From Hydnum rufescens UP504 (Eukaryota > Basidiomycota > Agaricomycetes > Cantharellales > Hydnaceae): 64,000 nt of DNA. The DNA lies in assembly GCA_014904985.1 (NCBI GenBank), contig MU129141.1, forward strand, positions 25,376 to 89,375. The letters are read 5' to 3'. Of the stretch, positions 44,135 through 56,036 are shown in pieces. Positions within the stretch are counted from its first letter, which is position 1, and each line of letters begins with the position of its first letter. A program made the translations under genes and the position numbers. The notes below the pieces were generated by a model. It worked only from the letters and a program-made list of their open reading frames with translations, ran no database searches and was not told the DNA's origin.

Positions 44135-47100
44135 TTAAGTCCCTATGCTGTACAACAGTGATGACGCCGACGGTATTGAGGGCTCTGATGGGCTCCGGTT
44201 GTCGTGTTCCCCGTTTGCTGGGGCAATCTTTCGCCGAACGGAATCGTGTTCCTCTGCCCGTGGCACAGTGTCTGAATGGTCCGCCGAGGCAACACTAAGA
44301 ATGGAGGCAGATTGCACAGCGTTTAATGAATTGCAGTTAGAATTATCCATGGCAAGGGATGCCTCGGTCGAGACGATATTTGGAGGCTGAACCGATCGAG
44401 ACTGAAGCTCGGGGGGAATCCAGGAATCTCGTGGCCATGGCACGCTGTGCGATATCGGGGGTTGATATGAGTTGGAGTATGGCATGGGGGCGTACTGCTG
44501 AGAGTGATGTGGATACGAGTAGGGCGCAGAATGATAGGGCAGGGAATGGTACGATGTATGAAGGGGATTGACATAAGGGCGAGGGACATGAGGATACGGA
44601 GGCTGGTTGGATTCCGCATGCCACTTTGGTACGGACGGCTTCGGGATAGGTGGACGAAGTTGCTTGGGAAGGCGAGGCTTACGCACTGAGATTTGGGTAG
44701 GAGCACTCGGGGTCCCACCTGACACCAATGCAGAGTGCAAGGGCAAATTCGAGGCTTCATTTTTAGAATCGTCACTAACTTCAGATGGATGAGAAGCCGG
44801 AGACGTGTTCCATACAATACTCCCCCATTTCAATTCGCGTCTCACCCTACATGACACTGGAATATGACCACTATGATCGTCGAGATGCAAAATTCACCGG
44901 CTTACCCATCGCCCCACAACACTGTAACGCTATTGGATTGTTCATCCACGGCCAGAAGCGTGACCTCAAATACACCACTGGATACCCGTACGCGAATTCT
45001 TGACATTAGCGGTAACGCCAATAAATCACTCTTCGCTTTCGCCAGTCTTTGCAATCTCCGTTGTTCCTGAATAACCTACAGAAGGCCCTTGAGCTTCCTT
45101 TGCTCAAGAAGAGATTTCTCTGACCAACCGGATTGTGTTGCGAGCAGAGCACGCTGACAAGATACTTGCGCACGATCTTGACCATTCTCGTTGAAGATTC
45201 TGGGATCGACGGAATATGCCCACTGGAATTGATAACAGAAAGATCATCCGAACTTGACGGATTGCTGAGGGGCAAGTCTTGCGTGCTGTCAATCACAACT
45301 ACCTCCGATTCAGTTTCTTCGACAACTTTATAATCTACCTCTTCCTGTTCAATAGCGCAGGAAACATGAAATGCCTTGGAGCACTTCCCCCGCGTACATT
45401 GGATCTTGGCGCCGTGTTTCTTATGTGCTATCTTGACACACACAGAACATTTCTAGAGGACTGATGTCAGAAAGTGGACAGGGGAAAACCAAGAGACAAA
45501 CCAAATTCCAGCGATCCTTGACAATACAGTCGACCCCAAATACCATTTTCTCACCCTCCACAACATCTACCCAAGTTTCAGGTATGACCATGGCACAATG
45601 CTCATGAGCCATCCATCGATCCTCCGAGACTACGTAATTCGAGACACCATTTTGATCCATTTTCTTTGGAACAGGCTTCATTCCAGTATACGAAGGAGGA
45701 CCGTTTACGCAGGGCAAAAGGGTTGAATCGCGTGATACAGATGTTGACGTGCATAAACAACATCGCATTCGCGGATCCTCTCGTTTGACGATTTTAATTG
45801 TGAGGACCGAGTCCTTTGCCGCTACAGGGCTCGCAAGGGAGGATGGAGGACAGAGGGTTGTAGGCGGCGGATTCACACGTTTACGCTTTGGGCCTGTCGG
45901 CGCATCAGATTCGGGGGCTTCCGCTTCAGCCCAAGCTTTTCTTGTTCGTGAATCTGTGCTGATTCAGCGATGAGGGCATCGACATCAATTCGAACGCTAA
46001 ACAATTATTGATCAGGAATGACAACCATCTGGGACATGTATTCGTACCTATCAGGAACGCATTGGCAAAAGCCAGCTTTCCTGCCAAGCTCAACCCAATT
46101 TTCGAGGGCGAAATTAACCGATTCCGCGCAGTTGAGGCCGAGATTGAATCCTGCATGATAACCTCTCGGGAATGTGATCACAAACTCCCCTTCGTGCTGA
46201 ACAAGAACATTAGGGCGACAAGCAGATTCGGCAAGGAGAGTGGGTGAGGCTAGATAGGACTTGTGACGAAGAAATTCAGGACAAGACGAAGTGTCCGCGG
46301 GAAAATAACCTGAAAGTTCGTGGCCAATGTAGAAGACCGTGTTTCCGGGAAAAGGATACTCACCTCGCATAATACCCTCAAATGCAGTACTACGTTCGGC
46401 CGGAACAGCGTACCAAAATTTGGGTGCACCCCAATGAATGTAGTTAATCGAGTAAAGGTCCATATCCTCAACGTGCCACGCAAAAGTTGCACGCCACATC
46501 CCAAAGTAGAGGTATGGCGTGTTGACCCCCGGCAAAGGTTTGCTCAGTTTGAGGCGGGTCAAGAGAGACGGAAGATGGGCCACGTTGAACGTTGTTGTTG
46601 TGTCAGTGAAGAGGGAGCCTTGCATATCGGCCCCATACCATGCAGGGGTCCCGATGCCGCATGTCCGCCAAAAATTACGTTCCAAGTTGCGGCACGCTTC
46701 AGGAGTGTAATCGGAGGGATTCGTCTCTGGAGGAAGCCAGGAAGAATGCGGATCGAATGAGCCATAGAACGCAGATTCTCCGAGAGTTAGTGACCCCAGA
46801 TCGAGGGGACTATGGCTCAGGTTTGGAGGTCTACCACTCTCGGGATTGCCACCGCCAACGTCCGAATTGTGGTGGAGAGCCCGCGTCTCACTGGAATTAA
46901 CGCGAGCCCCACGAACGGCTTTATTTGGGCTTGGAGATTTAAGAGATGGCCTGTCGCACATGTTAACCCAATCCATGACTGATAAGATCTTGCGTTTCTC
47001 GATATTTTGTTGGCGGAAAAGGCCACTTCCTCCTTCCATGCGTTGCTCAATGGGACTTTTGAGTTTTATTGCAGGAAGAAGGGGGAGCGTGGAAGGGAGC

Positions 47101-47413
47101 GACTTGGTCCTGGAACGAGGCGGAGGTTAAAAGGGACAGGGTGCCACCTTGAGACCGCTTACCACTCAGCAGGAGGAATAATCTTTACAATCCCACTCTT
47201 TCTTCCCCATACTTCCACCTTCTCCATGTATCCCTCAAAGTCTTTGAACTCATCCATCGTCGGGCGGAACACAGGAATGCCCCGGGTGGCGAATGGGTCC
47301 TGTTCTGGATCATAAAGAGTGCCAGGATCGTCCTTTCTGACGTTCTGCACGCCCGTTGGGTAAAAGTGGTCCGGTTGCACGCATGTAATGTCCGGGGAAG
47401 ACCCGCGGGACAT
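44135..47413 (-). CDS. KDM4/Rph1-like JmjN-JmjC histone demethylase with ePHD
   Basis: A chromatin-bound Fe(II)/2-oxoglutarate oxygenase, probably acting on H3K9 or H3K36 methylation. Seven exons close in frame to 980 residues: 47413-47163, 47109-46048, 45996-45877, 45829-45502, 45452-45076, 44998-44906 and 44846-44135. The start MSRGSSPDITC precedes JmjN at residues 45-84 (GIPVFRPTMDEFKDF). The JmjC core has FAWHVEDMD (His about 295, Glu about 297) and FPRGYHAGFN (His about 401), so the iron triad is intact. An extended PHD follows (CCLC, AHEHC, CSVC, CTRGKCSKAFHVSC). Then comes a short Tudor-like strand set (VSSGVFEVTLLAVD, VTVLWGDG, KWGSIVW) and a Pro/Ser-rich tail. The 45876-45830 intron was chosen over a frameshift because it closes the frame. 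The Tudor assignment is weaker than the rest. Confidence 0.9.
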
Positions 47414-50145
47414 CACTTCGCAGAGGTGTTGAGAGGTAGGGTGAAAATCCAAGGTCGACTGTTGGGCGAGCAAAGGCAACGCCCGGTTTTGTTTCCAGAC
47501 ATGAGTGCTCCACCCGATTATCTATCGTGGTCATGGAATATTTAGTACGGGTAGATTGTAGCACATTATACATGTGGAGCTCAGCCAGTGAGAACTACAG
47601 TACCCTATGAGGGTGTGGAATGTTTGGACTATGCGGATTTTTCCGACCAACACAACACAAGACAATTGAACCTGCTGAAATCCTTCTACAAATGAGGCCT
47701 ACAATTCCTTACCGGGTTATTGCCGTGAAGTGAATAATTGGAGAAATTGATCATCTTCCTCTGCTCTGATGGGGCTGAAACTTGGTAGCTGCATAGAAAA
47801 TAACTATATCTACATATCTGAAAAATTATGAATGATTCTATGCAAAAATGAGGGAGAAATGAGGGATCCGCACCAAGGTCCCATTTTGCTTTTGGCAAAT
47901 TCCTTCACCTAGCTTTCCCACAACCTTATATCATACTTGCATCAAGCAGATTTATTGCTATGGCTTCATGGCTGGTCCCCTAGTCCCCTGTGGGCTCTGC
48001 CATAAGAAGTGGATGGGGTGAGTATGTGGCCAGTCTAATTTTGTTCACATATCATAAAACCATTCCTCACATGACACCAGATGTCAATGTCCTCCTGCAT
48101 GTCCTCCTTGGACCAACCCTGTATTTTGGGGGCATTCTATTGCATATGATGGAGGTGGGGGTGTAGAGAAGGGCTTTCTTTAATTCTTGTGTTGTAGTAG
48201 ATCAAACTCTGCCACCTCAATGCATGGTATGGTCTGTTCTCTTTGTTCCTCTTAGTGTGCTTTTATATTTCCCACAATCACATAGCAGACCTCCCTTGTG
48301 TATATAAGCCAGATTGAGGCTACTAATAATCCATGTCACTGTGCATCCTAAGTCCACAACATCTTGTGGTTTGCTTGGCCCAAATGCTGACACTTGGACT
48401 GCCTTCATGCTCAGCCTCAGCCTATAGAGAGTTGGAATTTTGCACAGAGGCAGTCAGTATCCTGGTCCACAACATACAAGCAGTTTTCCCATTGCAGAGT
48501 GGCTACATGACTCATGAATGCAATTCTGAGGATTCAAAGTTACCAAATTTGGCAATTTCCAGCAATAATTTGCCTCATCAGGGAGCACTTTGCATGTTTC
48601 TGCAGAATCCTAGATACATCTCCCATACAGCTGCCTCAAAAATTTGGTGGCTCCTGGACAAGAATTGATGGCACTGGGAGGGAAATGGCAATAACCCAGT
48701 GGTGGCAACAGACCTGGTAAGGAATAGTAGTGATTCATTTCACCCATTGTTTGTCCAGTAATCATTACTCCTGGTTTATATTGGTATGGTTTGTGAAGGA
48801 GATCCAGTGCATATGATGTGCTGATTGACTGCCTGGTCTGGTGTCTGGGCAGGCTTTTCAGCACACTTGGCCAGTTATAATATTCTCAGTTCATAAGAAT
48901 TGAAAATCTTTCCATAGTGTAAACCTTTGGGATTCTCCAATGATGGATGAGTAATCTTAGCAGTGTGGTTCCTGCTTGAGTGATGCCTTGGCAGGCTACC
49001 AAAATACTGTGCAGTTGTGGACAGCCAAAGTCTGATAACTTTTCTGGGGTCTGAAATCATGCAACAACTATGTATTAAACCCTCAGAATATATCTGGCAG
49101 CCCAATAAAGCTCCCCATGGGGTTAGTTTCCTGTAAATGACAATTTCTTTCTTGGTGACAGCCCAAAAATTGGCTGGTGACCAAATTTTAAGCACCCAGG
49201 GCCAGTATGGGCACCAAAATGTAGGTGAAGTGCCATATATTATGATTCTGGCATCCCCCAGTGGCCTTCACTGGCCTGGAGCCCATAAATGGGCAAATTG
49301 TTCTTCAGGCTTCAGCCAGAAGAAACATTGGCAACACCCAGGCATCAGGAAAACTGACTTTGCTTCTGAAGCCATTGAAGGGCTCTGAAGGGCTTCAGAG
49401 CCATTCAAAGGCTTCAGAAGTAAAGTCAGTTTTCCTGATGGGGGTCCTATCCACTAGGCCTTGCTGGCTATGTGGTTGCAACACTTAGTATTGGGGTTAT
49501 GCAAACTATTAATATGAAGTCTTAATGATTGTTAAAAAACAAAAAATATTAAAAGATGTGGTTGGCAGGTGCTGGATCCATTACATAAGATCCATGTACA
49601 TGCAGAGTATAATTAGATGTGAGCATAGGTTAAATGCCAATTGGACTTGGCTGTGGACCCAATCCACTGACAAAAAAGGCATCATACCATCCAGCAAGCC
49701 ACACTTGCCATAGAATCTATCTTTGGCATACACATTCACAAGTATATACAGTATACATGGCACACATGGCTAGAACATGTTTATACTGTACATACAATCA
49801 CATAGGACCCTCCCAAAGCTTCTGCCTCACCCAGGAAAACATACAAAATTGTAAAAATTTGGCCTCAAAAATTTACTGATCCAAAAAATGGTCACATGAC
49901 CTCATCTTGGGCATTTGAGATCCTGGGAGCAAGGAGAACCCAAATTTGATGTTTTCAAGGCCCCAAAGCTAATGGATCAGCCTCCAGACAAATTATCAGA
50001 CTTTGCTTGTCCATGACTCAGACTGTATTAGGTCCATTTGGAATCTTCATACATCCCAGAAATGTTTCCTTGAAATGCATTTCTCAATTTTAAAAAAATG
50101 GTGAACTGACCTAAATTTTATATTGAGAAATGTGCTTTGAGGCAA
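47414..50145. other. Intergenic repeats, no gene seen
   Basis: Non-coding, AT-rich, with scattered repeat fragments. Structured parts are the hairpin at 49343-49440 and an inverted pair CCTTGAAATGCATTTCTCAA / ATTGAGAAATGTGCTTTGAG at about 50071-50142. Confidence 0.5.
49343..49440. repeat. 98-bp near-perfect palindrome
   Basis: Two 48-bp arms, beginning CATCAGGAAAACTGACTTT on each strand, differ at three positions and are separated by 2 bp. The arms include GGCTTCAGAGCC-type motifs also seen at 16373-16412. It is probably a short fold-back MITE. Confidence 0.8.
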
Positions 50146-50400
50146 TAGGGGTGTTCACACTGGGGAAAGTTACTGTAAAACAAAAGTGAGACAAAAGTGG
50201 AGGGACTCTTGGCCTTGACTTCCACTTTACTTTGACTTTTGCTTTTTCCAAAGGGTGTTCATGCAGAATAACAAAACTAAGATCAAAAGTGAGGTTGAAA
50301 ATGTGACATTGGAAAATTGTGCAACCTCTGGAGCTGTTTCATAGAATTTGTGGCACTTTGCTTCACTTTTACTCCACTTTCATCAGTGTGAATACCCCTA
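50146..50400. mobile_element. MITE with TAGGGGTGTTCACACTG ends
   Basis: A 255-bp element with 17-bp terminal inverted repeats: TAGGGGTGTTCACACTG on the left, CAGTGTGAATACCCCTA on the right (one mismatch). Non-coding. The TAGGG-type tip is hAT-like, but no 8-bp duplication was found. Confidence 0.75.
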
Positions 50401-50579
50401 ATGTTTCTGGGGTATCCAAACAGGCCCTTAAGATACAGTAGTGTGGAAGGTGTAGCAGTATGTTCTTGCATTAATACAGGGCCAATCTACCCTTTCAATT
50501 TCAAGCCAGCAGAAGCCCTCTTGTAATATAGTGTATTATGTAATTCAAGTTAGGACTCAAAAGTTATGTATATACAACA

Positions 50580-51090
50580 GATTCCATGGAATCAATAGTT
50601 AACCTTTGCCCAGATCTTTGTCACCTAGTGAGAAACTGTGAACCTCTGTCTCTACTCTGCTTCTATCTTGTTATATGCTTGGCCTGTCTAGTAGCCATCA
50701 ATACTAGGCCTTTCTCTAGCCTGGGCTCTGCACCTTTGGATACCAGTAGGGAATGCAGTAAGCAGGAGTGTACCTTCCTCTTACTGATCCCCCATCCTCT
50801 CCTTAGATAGTGACTGTGCCACTTGGCCAGTCACTACTTTATGTCTTTCACCATGACCCCCACTCCCTCACACTCTTTTCCCCTGGACTCAGAGTGAAGC
50901 CAGTGTTTAGCTCTGTGTCCAGCTCCTCTGTCCAAAGCCAGTGCTGAGGGCAGTGTGATTACCTCTTCTCCCCTTCCCCTCATTCCTGCTCCCAACCTGT
51001 CAACTCTGCTTTGTCCAAGTACAACAATGAGTGCCCTCCTGAATCCAGGAGGCACTTCATTACACCTCTACTTATATACAGTCTTTCACC
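50580..51090 (+). repeat. Dispersed repeat R1, copy 1
   Basis: About 500 bp matching the reverse complement of 63050-63545, for example AGTGACTGTGCCACTTGGCC and the block around CAACTCTGCTTTGTCCAAGT. Class unknown. Confidence 0.7.
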
Positions 51091-51389
51091 ACTTAATGAG
51101 CCAGAATTTGTATTTCCAGTCTCATTCATGGAAATATTGGAGATTTTGCCTCAAATTTGCACCAGCATGTAGAGGAGGTCCTTGTGCATTACTCCATGTA
51201 GTAGCATAGTAATAGAGTGGGAATTGAGGGGGGATGAGAGAAATTACAAAGTAGGGGCCATTTTGGCCATTCCCAGTCCTTGAGCCACCTGGTTGTGTAC
51301 CAACCTACTGTTCATCAATGTTGCTCTCACCTTCTGAACTTCTGCCATAATGAGTAGGCAACTAGTTAAGGAGCAGTATGTAGAGGTTT

Positions 51390-51900
51390 CTTCTAGATAG
51401 TGTGTGAGAAACCAAAGGGAGGATTTGAGTTTGGAGCTCAAAACCTTGCCTTAATATGCCAAGCTGAAACAGGTACTTCCCTCCCTATTCAGCTGGGAAT
51501 GCCTGTAGGCTTTTTAGAACAGTACTAAGATAGATAGCTATCTGTACTGGCAATGGGAGTGTTTGAGACAAGCTGTCTCAGAGCTAGTCAAATGGGTAGG
51601 GTTCAGAAGAGAGGATTATACTGTCCTCAAGCAGTTGCCAGTTGGTAGATGAGAGGAGCTGCCAGTCCTCAAGATGGGTATGAGTCAGAAACTGAGGGGT
51701 TTGGCTATCCTCAGATTTTCAGGTAGGTGTCAGGTGTGTCTCAGAGTTCAGTCATTCCTGTGCCAGCTGGTTGTTAAGCTGAGTCTACAGAATCTTACAA
51801 GGTCTAGGTGTTGACCAGGGAATACCTTCACACAGCTTCACAAAAGCTCTTTTGGCTTGTAGTGGTAAGAGGGAAAGAAATATTATTGTTGGGGGTGTAA
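51390..51900 (+). repeat. Dispersed repeat R2, copy 1
   Basis: Matches the reverse complement of 59800-60240 through blocks such as GAGGAGCTGCCAGTCCTCAA and CTTCACAAAAGCTCTTTTGG. A partial copy lies at about 58380-58600. Class unknown. Confidence 0.7.
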
Positions 51901-53029
51901 TGTACAGGTTTTTATATGCTAGCCCAGAACTCCTGAGTAGCACATGGTGTGGATTTTTATTTTTTAGATGGGTTCCAGACCTGGCTGGCCTCTTCCTATT
52001 ATGGAAAGCTCCATCCAGCCCAGAAGGTCCTTGATCTATTTATGGAATTTGCTATGGAGTCTAGACAATGACATGTTTCAGGTGATGTAATTTCCTTTAG
52101 TCAATGACTCATAGGTTCTTAGTCATCCTGGTTTCTGTCCCTTGTCTGTCTCCAAGTCTGCTTGTGTATATGGGTGGTCTATCTGAGGTAGCTGAGGACT
52201 TAAGGTCCAAATAACAAGAATTTGCATTTTCTTACCCTAAATTTCCTACCCTTCTACACAGTGAGTGGGTGCAGGGGCAGTGGAGGCTCAGGGAGGGGAA
52301 TTGAGATGAAGAGATTGAATGGTGATTATTACTGTGTTTATCCAACAACATGTTTTGGTATTAAACAGATAATGAAGCTTCACATTAATAAGCAAAATTC
52401 TTCCTTTATGTGCCCTTAAGGACTTCAATATGTTCTGGGGGCTTTGTAGGCTGCAGGGAATAAGGGAATAAGAAAAGCCTGTTGAGGAATTGCATCTTGT
52501 CCAAAAATGGCTCAATTCAGCCTTAATGCCTAGCATGCAGATTTTCTGTGCATCCATTTCACTTCAAATTTGGCACAATGATTCCTTACATGTGTCCCTC
52601 TAAGATGCAAAAAAAAAGGGAAGGATATCTTTTAAATTGAGGGAGATATAGGGAGATGGCTCATTGACCAGTGTGGCTCATTGACCAGTGTGGCTCATTT
52701 GAGTGGTGAAAGACTGTATATAAATGTACCAGTCAAAATGTGCTAGGAGTGCTACCTCATCTGTAGTTAGTCCAACCATAAGCTACAGGAAAAGGCCTAT
52801 CTTACACATGGTGACAATTCATTCAGAATTCTTTGCAACCTCAAAACCCCATGACCATTTCAAGGTATATTGCTTCATCATATTACCTAGGTTGGCACAC
52901 AGGCAGGTAGGGTGAACAGATCAGCGCACTATGGGCTCATATAGTTGTTTTGAAGAACACAGTTGGGATAAAGTAGGATATGGTAATGGGGAGGGTGGCA
53001 TGGCAAGCATGGGTAAATATATACATTTA
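51900..53029. other. Non-genic sequence before E2 gene
   Basis: No gene supported. A tandem of CTCATTGACCAGTGTGG occurs at about 52660-52700. Confidence 0.5.
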
Positions 53030-54004
53030 TCACAATGCATAACGTTTGAGCTGCTCCACAAAGCCTACTCAAGGACGGATTATACATTGCAAACAATTCA
53101 TATAATGGGAAAAAATGATCCCCGTACCTTTCTTGTCAGTCCAAAGTTCGGCAGCCTCAGTATTCAGGGGAGAATCATTGTTAGGTTCTTTGCTCACACA
53201 AGGGTCAATCCGAGATTGTGTGGAGTGAATAATGAACAACTGACCTCCGAGGAGCGATTGGATAGATAATAGAATAGTATGGACGCTGTAAATGGCGCTC
53301 CATTTCTCCTGGAGAAACAAGAATTCCTGAATCCGCATTATTAAGGATACAGAAATGATCTAGACCTTCAAAATGCTACAAAAACCGCGTCAATACAATG
53401 TCCTGGGATACTGTTAAGGCACCTACTCTAGACATATTTGGCCACCAGGTAGGGCGACGTTCGGATGGAAGCAAGGCGAAATGAAGACAACTGCTGGTGC
53501 GACATAAGGATAAGTTTCGGGGAAGTTGATGGAGAGCTTGAATCTTTGTCCCGCGTAATACTGTGTCATGGGTAAGCGTTGAATGTGATCAGAAGTCGAG
53601 TAGAAAAATCAGACCGTCTCTGGAGGTCCATCAATAGTTGCAATCCACTCGAACAAATTTGAATCTGACTTTGGAAATGCAGACTGATAGCGAAATTGGA
53701 ATACGCGTCAGAGAGGCAGTAATGTGTTCAGGGGAAGGTGGCGACTCACAAGACCTGGTGTACTGGCCATCTGTGTGGGCAAATTGAAAAGGGTATTTAT
53801 AACTAGGTAATTTCATACCGCAACGAAGGATATACCGTAAGTTGCATCAGTTCGTTACTAAGACTTAAGGCCAAGAAGAGTAAACACCATCTTCTTGAGC
53901 CAGAATGGTATGACTGACCGTTTCGTGACACTGCCAGATGCAACGCTAGAGGTCGCCCCAGATGTGACTTTTATGGGCTCTGGGCGAGGAATGGAAGCCT
54001 GCAT
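53030..54004 (-). CDS. Ubiquitin-conjugating enzyme E2, UBE2C/Ubc11-like
   Basis: It carries ubiquitin as a thioester and, if the UBE2C assignment is right, serves the anaphase-promoting complex. Nine exons close in frame to 169 residues: 54004-53919, 53863-53836, 53770-53750, 53683-53615, 53560-53427, 53375-53366, 53308-53245, 53187-53128 and 53067-53030. [13 protein letters not shown] opens a short N-terminal extension, then [14 protein letters not shown]. The core runs [34 protein letters not shown], then CFHPNV...GGQICL with the catalytic Cys. DILK is encoded by a 10-nt exon, and [20 protein letters not shown] and [16 protein letters not shown] follow. The unusual AL between HPNV and PGGQ is noted. 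It is head-to-head with the MARVEL-like gene (132 bp). Confidence 0.93.
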
Positions 54005-54136
54005 AAAATACGAGTCGATTCAAATGTTTGAAAGATCGAACCAAACAGACGTCAACAGGGGACAGCCTTGGGTACTTAGCCTGAGCGATCTGCGGGACCC
54101 ATCCCCGTTCTCTTCTCTCTACCGTTCTCGTTTCTG
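54005..54136. promoter_or_regulatory. 132-bp divergent promoter, E2/MARVEL-like
   Basis: The sole sequence between two opposite start codons. No clear TATA element was seen. Confidence 0.55.
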
Positions 54137-55699
54137 ATGAGTATTCCTTACGTGATTATCTCTCGTGTCTTCCTACTTGGTTAGTTGCCCCCGCATTTGG
54201 TTGCGCCTGCCTCTTCATACCTCAATTCTTTTCACCTCAAGGACTTCTATTCTCATCCAATGCTGTTATACTCGTCCTATCGGCAATCGTGTTCTCCCTT
54301 TCAGGTCGTTTCTTCATGTGGGTTATGCCAACAACTCAGGCTGACTCGCATAGTTGCCTCAGATCAGCATAATAGATATGCGTCCATCTTTTTGTACTGG
54401 ATATTCCTTTCATGCTTCACCTTGATTTCTATCCTCTTTCTGTGAGTGGGGGTTCCCCGGGGAATAGCTGATAACACCTAATTGTGTTTCCATAGTGTCC
54501 TCGCCGATGTTGCGAGGCAAGGGGCACTTGCGTTTCGCGTCATATTCGAAGTTGCATGGCTTGTGGTCTTCTGGATGATGCACTTAGGTCAGTATGACAA
54601 CTTGATAGAGTCACAACTAAGCTGAAATTCCTCCTGTTCAGCTGGAGCTTCGGCTGTCACCGCAACAGGCAAATGCCAAGTTTCTGAAGCTTGCTCGTCT
54701 AGTCAGAGGTCACTTACGGCTTTTTCCTGGTTGTCTGTATGCAATCGTGAGTGGTTTCGACGTGCAGTTCTGGGGAAGCCGGCGGACGCTATTCATGCAT
54801 CATGCACAGTTCTGGCACATCTCGGCATGCTACTATTTTCTTCCATCGCCCATGTTGATGTCCAACCTAATGTTTGGATCATGGGCGTCCGCGAGGTCCC
54901 CTGGTTCGAACATCGCCACGTAGCTCCTTCGACAGCCTTCGGGAATTCAGTGAAGTCACCACCCGACGAGGGGCCTCAGCCACAAGTCGAGAATATCCCA
55001 GCTATTCCTTTGTTTCCAGAAGAAAACTCATGGCACCGCGGTTTCCTTGATGACTCCGCCGCCAGCCCTCGCCATCAGAATTCAGCGTACCCTTTCCAAT
55101 CGAGGGGCAGCATGCAACGAAGTGGATCGCTTAGACAGAAATTTATGCCACAATGGCATCAACATTTGCAACCGATAGCTCGACCAATTCCCCAGCGTCT
55201 GCCACCTAGTGTTCCGTTCGCGATCCAACGTCTCGTTCCTATACAAGAAAATCACCTCACGAGCCCACTTCATCCGGAGGATCAGCCTTTCCCCCGAGCG
55301 AACAGTCCAGTAACAAGCACTTCACCGTTTCCTGAACCGCAAAGCCTAGCTCCAGTTTCTTCTCATGTTCTTAACCCCGTATCCAGAAACATTGAGGCGT
55401 CCCCCCCAAACGACCCGGGAACACATTCCACCCTTTACAGCTATCGTTACCCCCAACAACGGCTGTATCAACCGCCATTCTCTACCATTCCACCGCCACC
55501 ATCACCCTCACATCGTTCCTATCCGCGTCCCCTCTTGCAATCCTTAAAACCATTATCGTCAGAAGTCCGTGACGTGAATGAATTCTATTCCGCGCACGTA
55601 CAATCTGTTCTACGAAATCATTCACTGTTCCCTCAGGGTCGAGAGCGGGATCGACATGCGGACCGAGAGGCATTTTTAGTGGATGGTTCCCCTGACTAA
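54137..55699 (+). CDS. MARVEL-like four-transmembrane protein with long tail
   Basis: Six exons close in frame to 423 residues: 54137-54179, 54242-54304, 54363-54441, 54496-54587, 54642-54746 and 54810-55699. Four hydrophobic segments lie at about residues 6-34 (VIISRVFLLGLLFSSNAVIL), 42-60 (YASIFLYWIFLSCFTLISIL), 73-92 (FRVIFEVAWLVVFWMMHL) and 117-140 (SWLSVCNLLAHLGMLLF). That layout and the CQVSEACSSS loop before segment 4 resemble fungal MARVEL-domain proteins. The remaining 270 residues are Pro/Ser/Gln-rich and predicted cytosolic. The MARVEL assignment is by topology, not by strong motif. It converges with CDC50. Confidence 0.75.
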
Positions 55700-56036
55700 A
55701 GGGGGGACGCCCAGCTCAGATTGATGCCATGGTGTGGAGTAATGTAGTTTTATTCCGTATTTTTTGGGGGGCGAGTCTTTGCGGAGCTCTTTTTGGTCCC
55801 CCTTGAATTGTTTTTGACCTATGTACTACAGTACTGTAAGGCTCCGCTTCCTTGCCAAGCAAAGCAAAATTGATTAGGACGCCCTCCAAAGGGACTCTCG
55901 GTGGGGGTATGAAATGACTCCACTGCCTCAATCATATATTCCCACAAGGCCTGTGCAAGTAAAACAGGGTGACTAGGTAACAATTCTTGTACGATACAGC
56001 AGCAAACAAAACAGGGAAAAGAGTGTCATCAGGGCC

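Noticed and set aside
45829..45996. Frameshift in the KDM4-like gene at the AAAA run near 45938
   Set aside because: A 47-nt GT-AG intron (45876-45830) joins the frames and the whole gene then closes to 980 residues.
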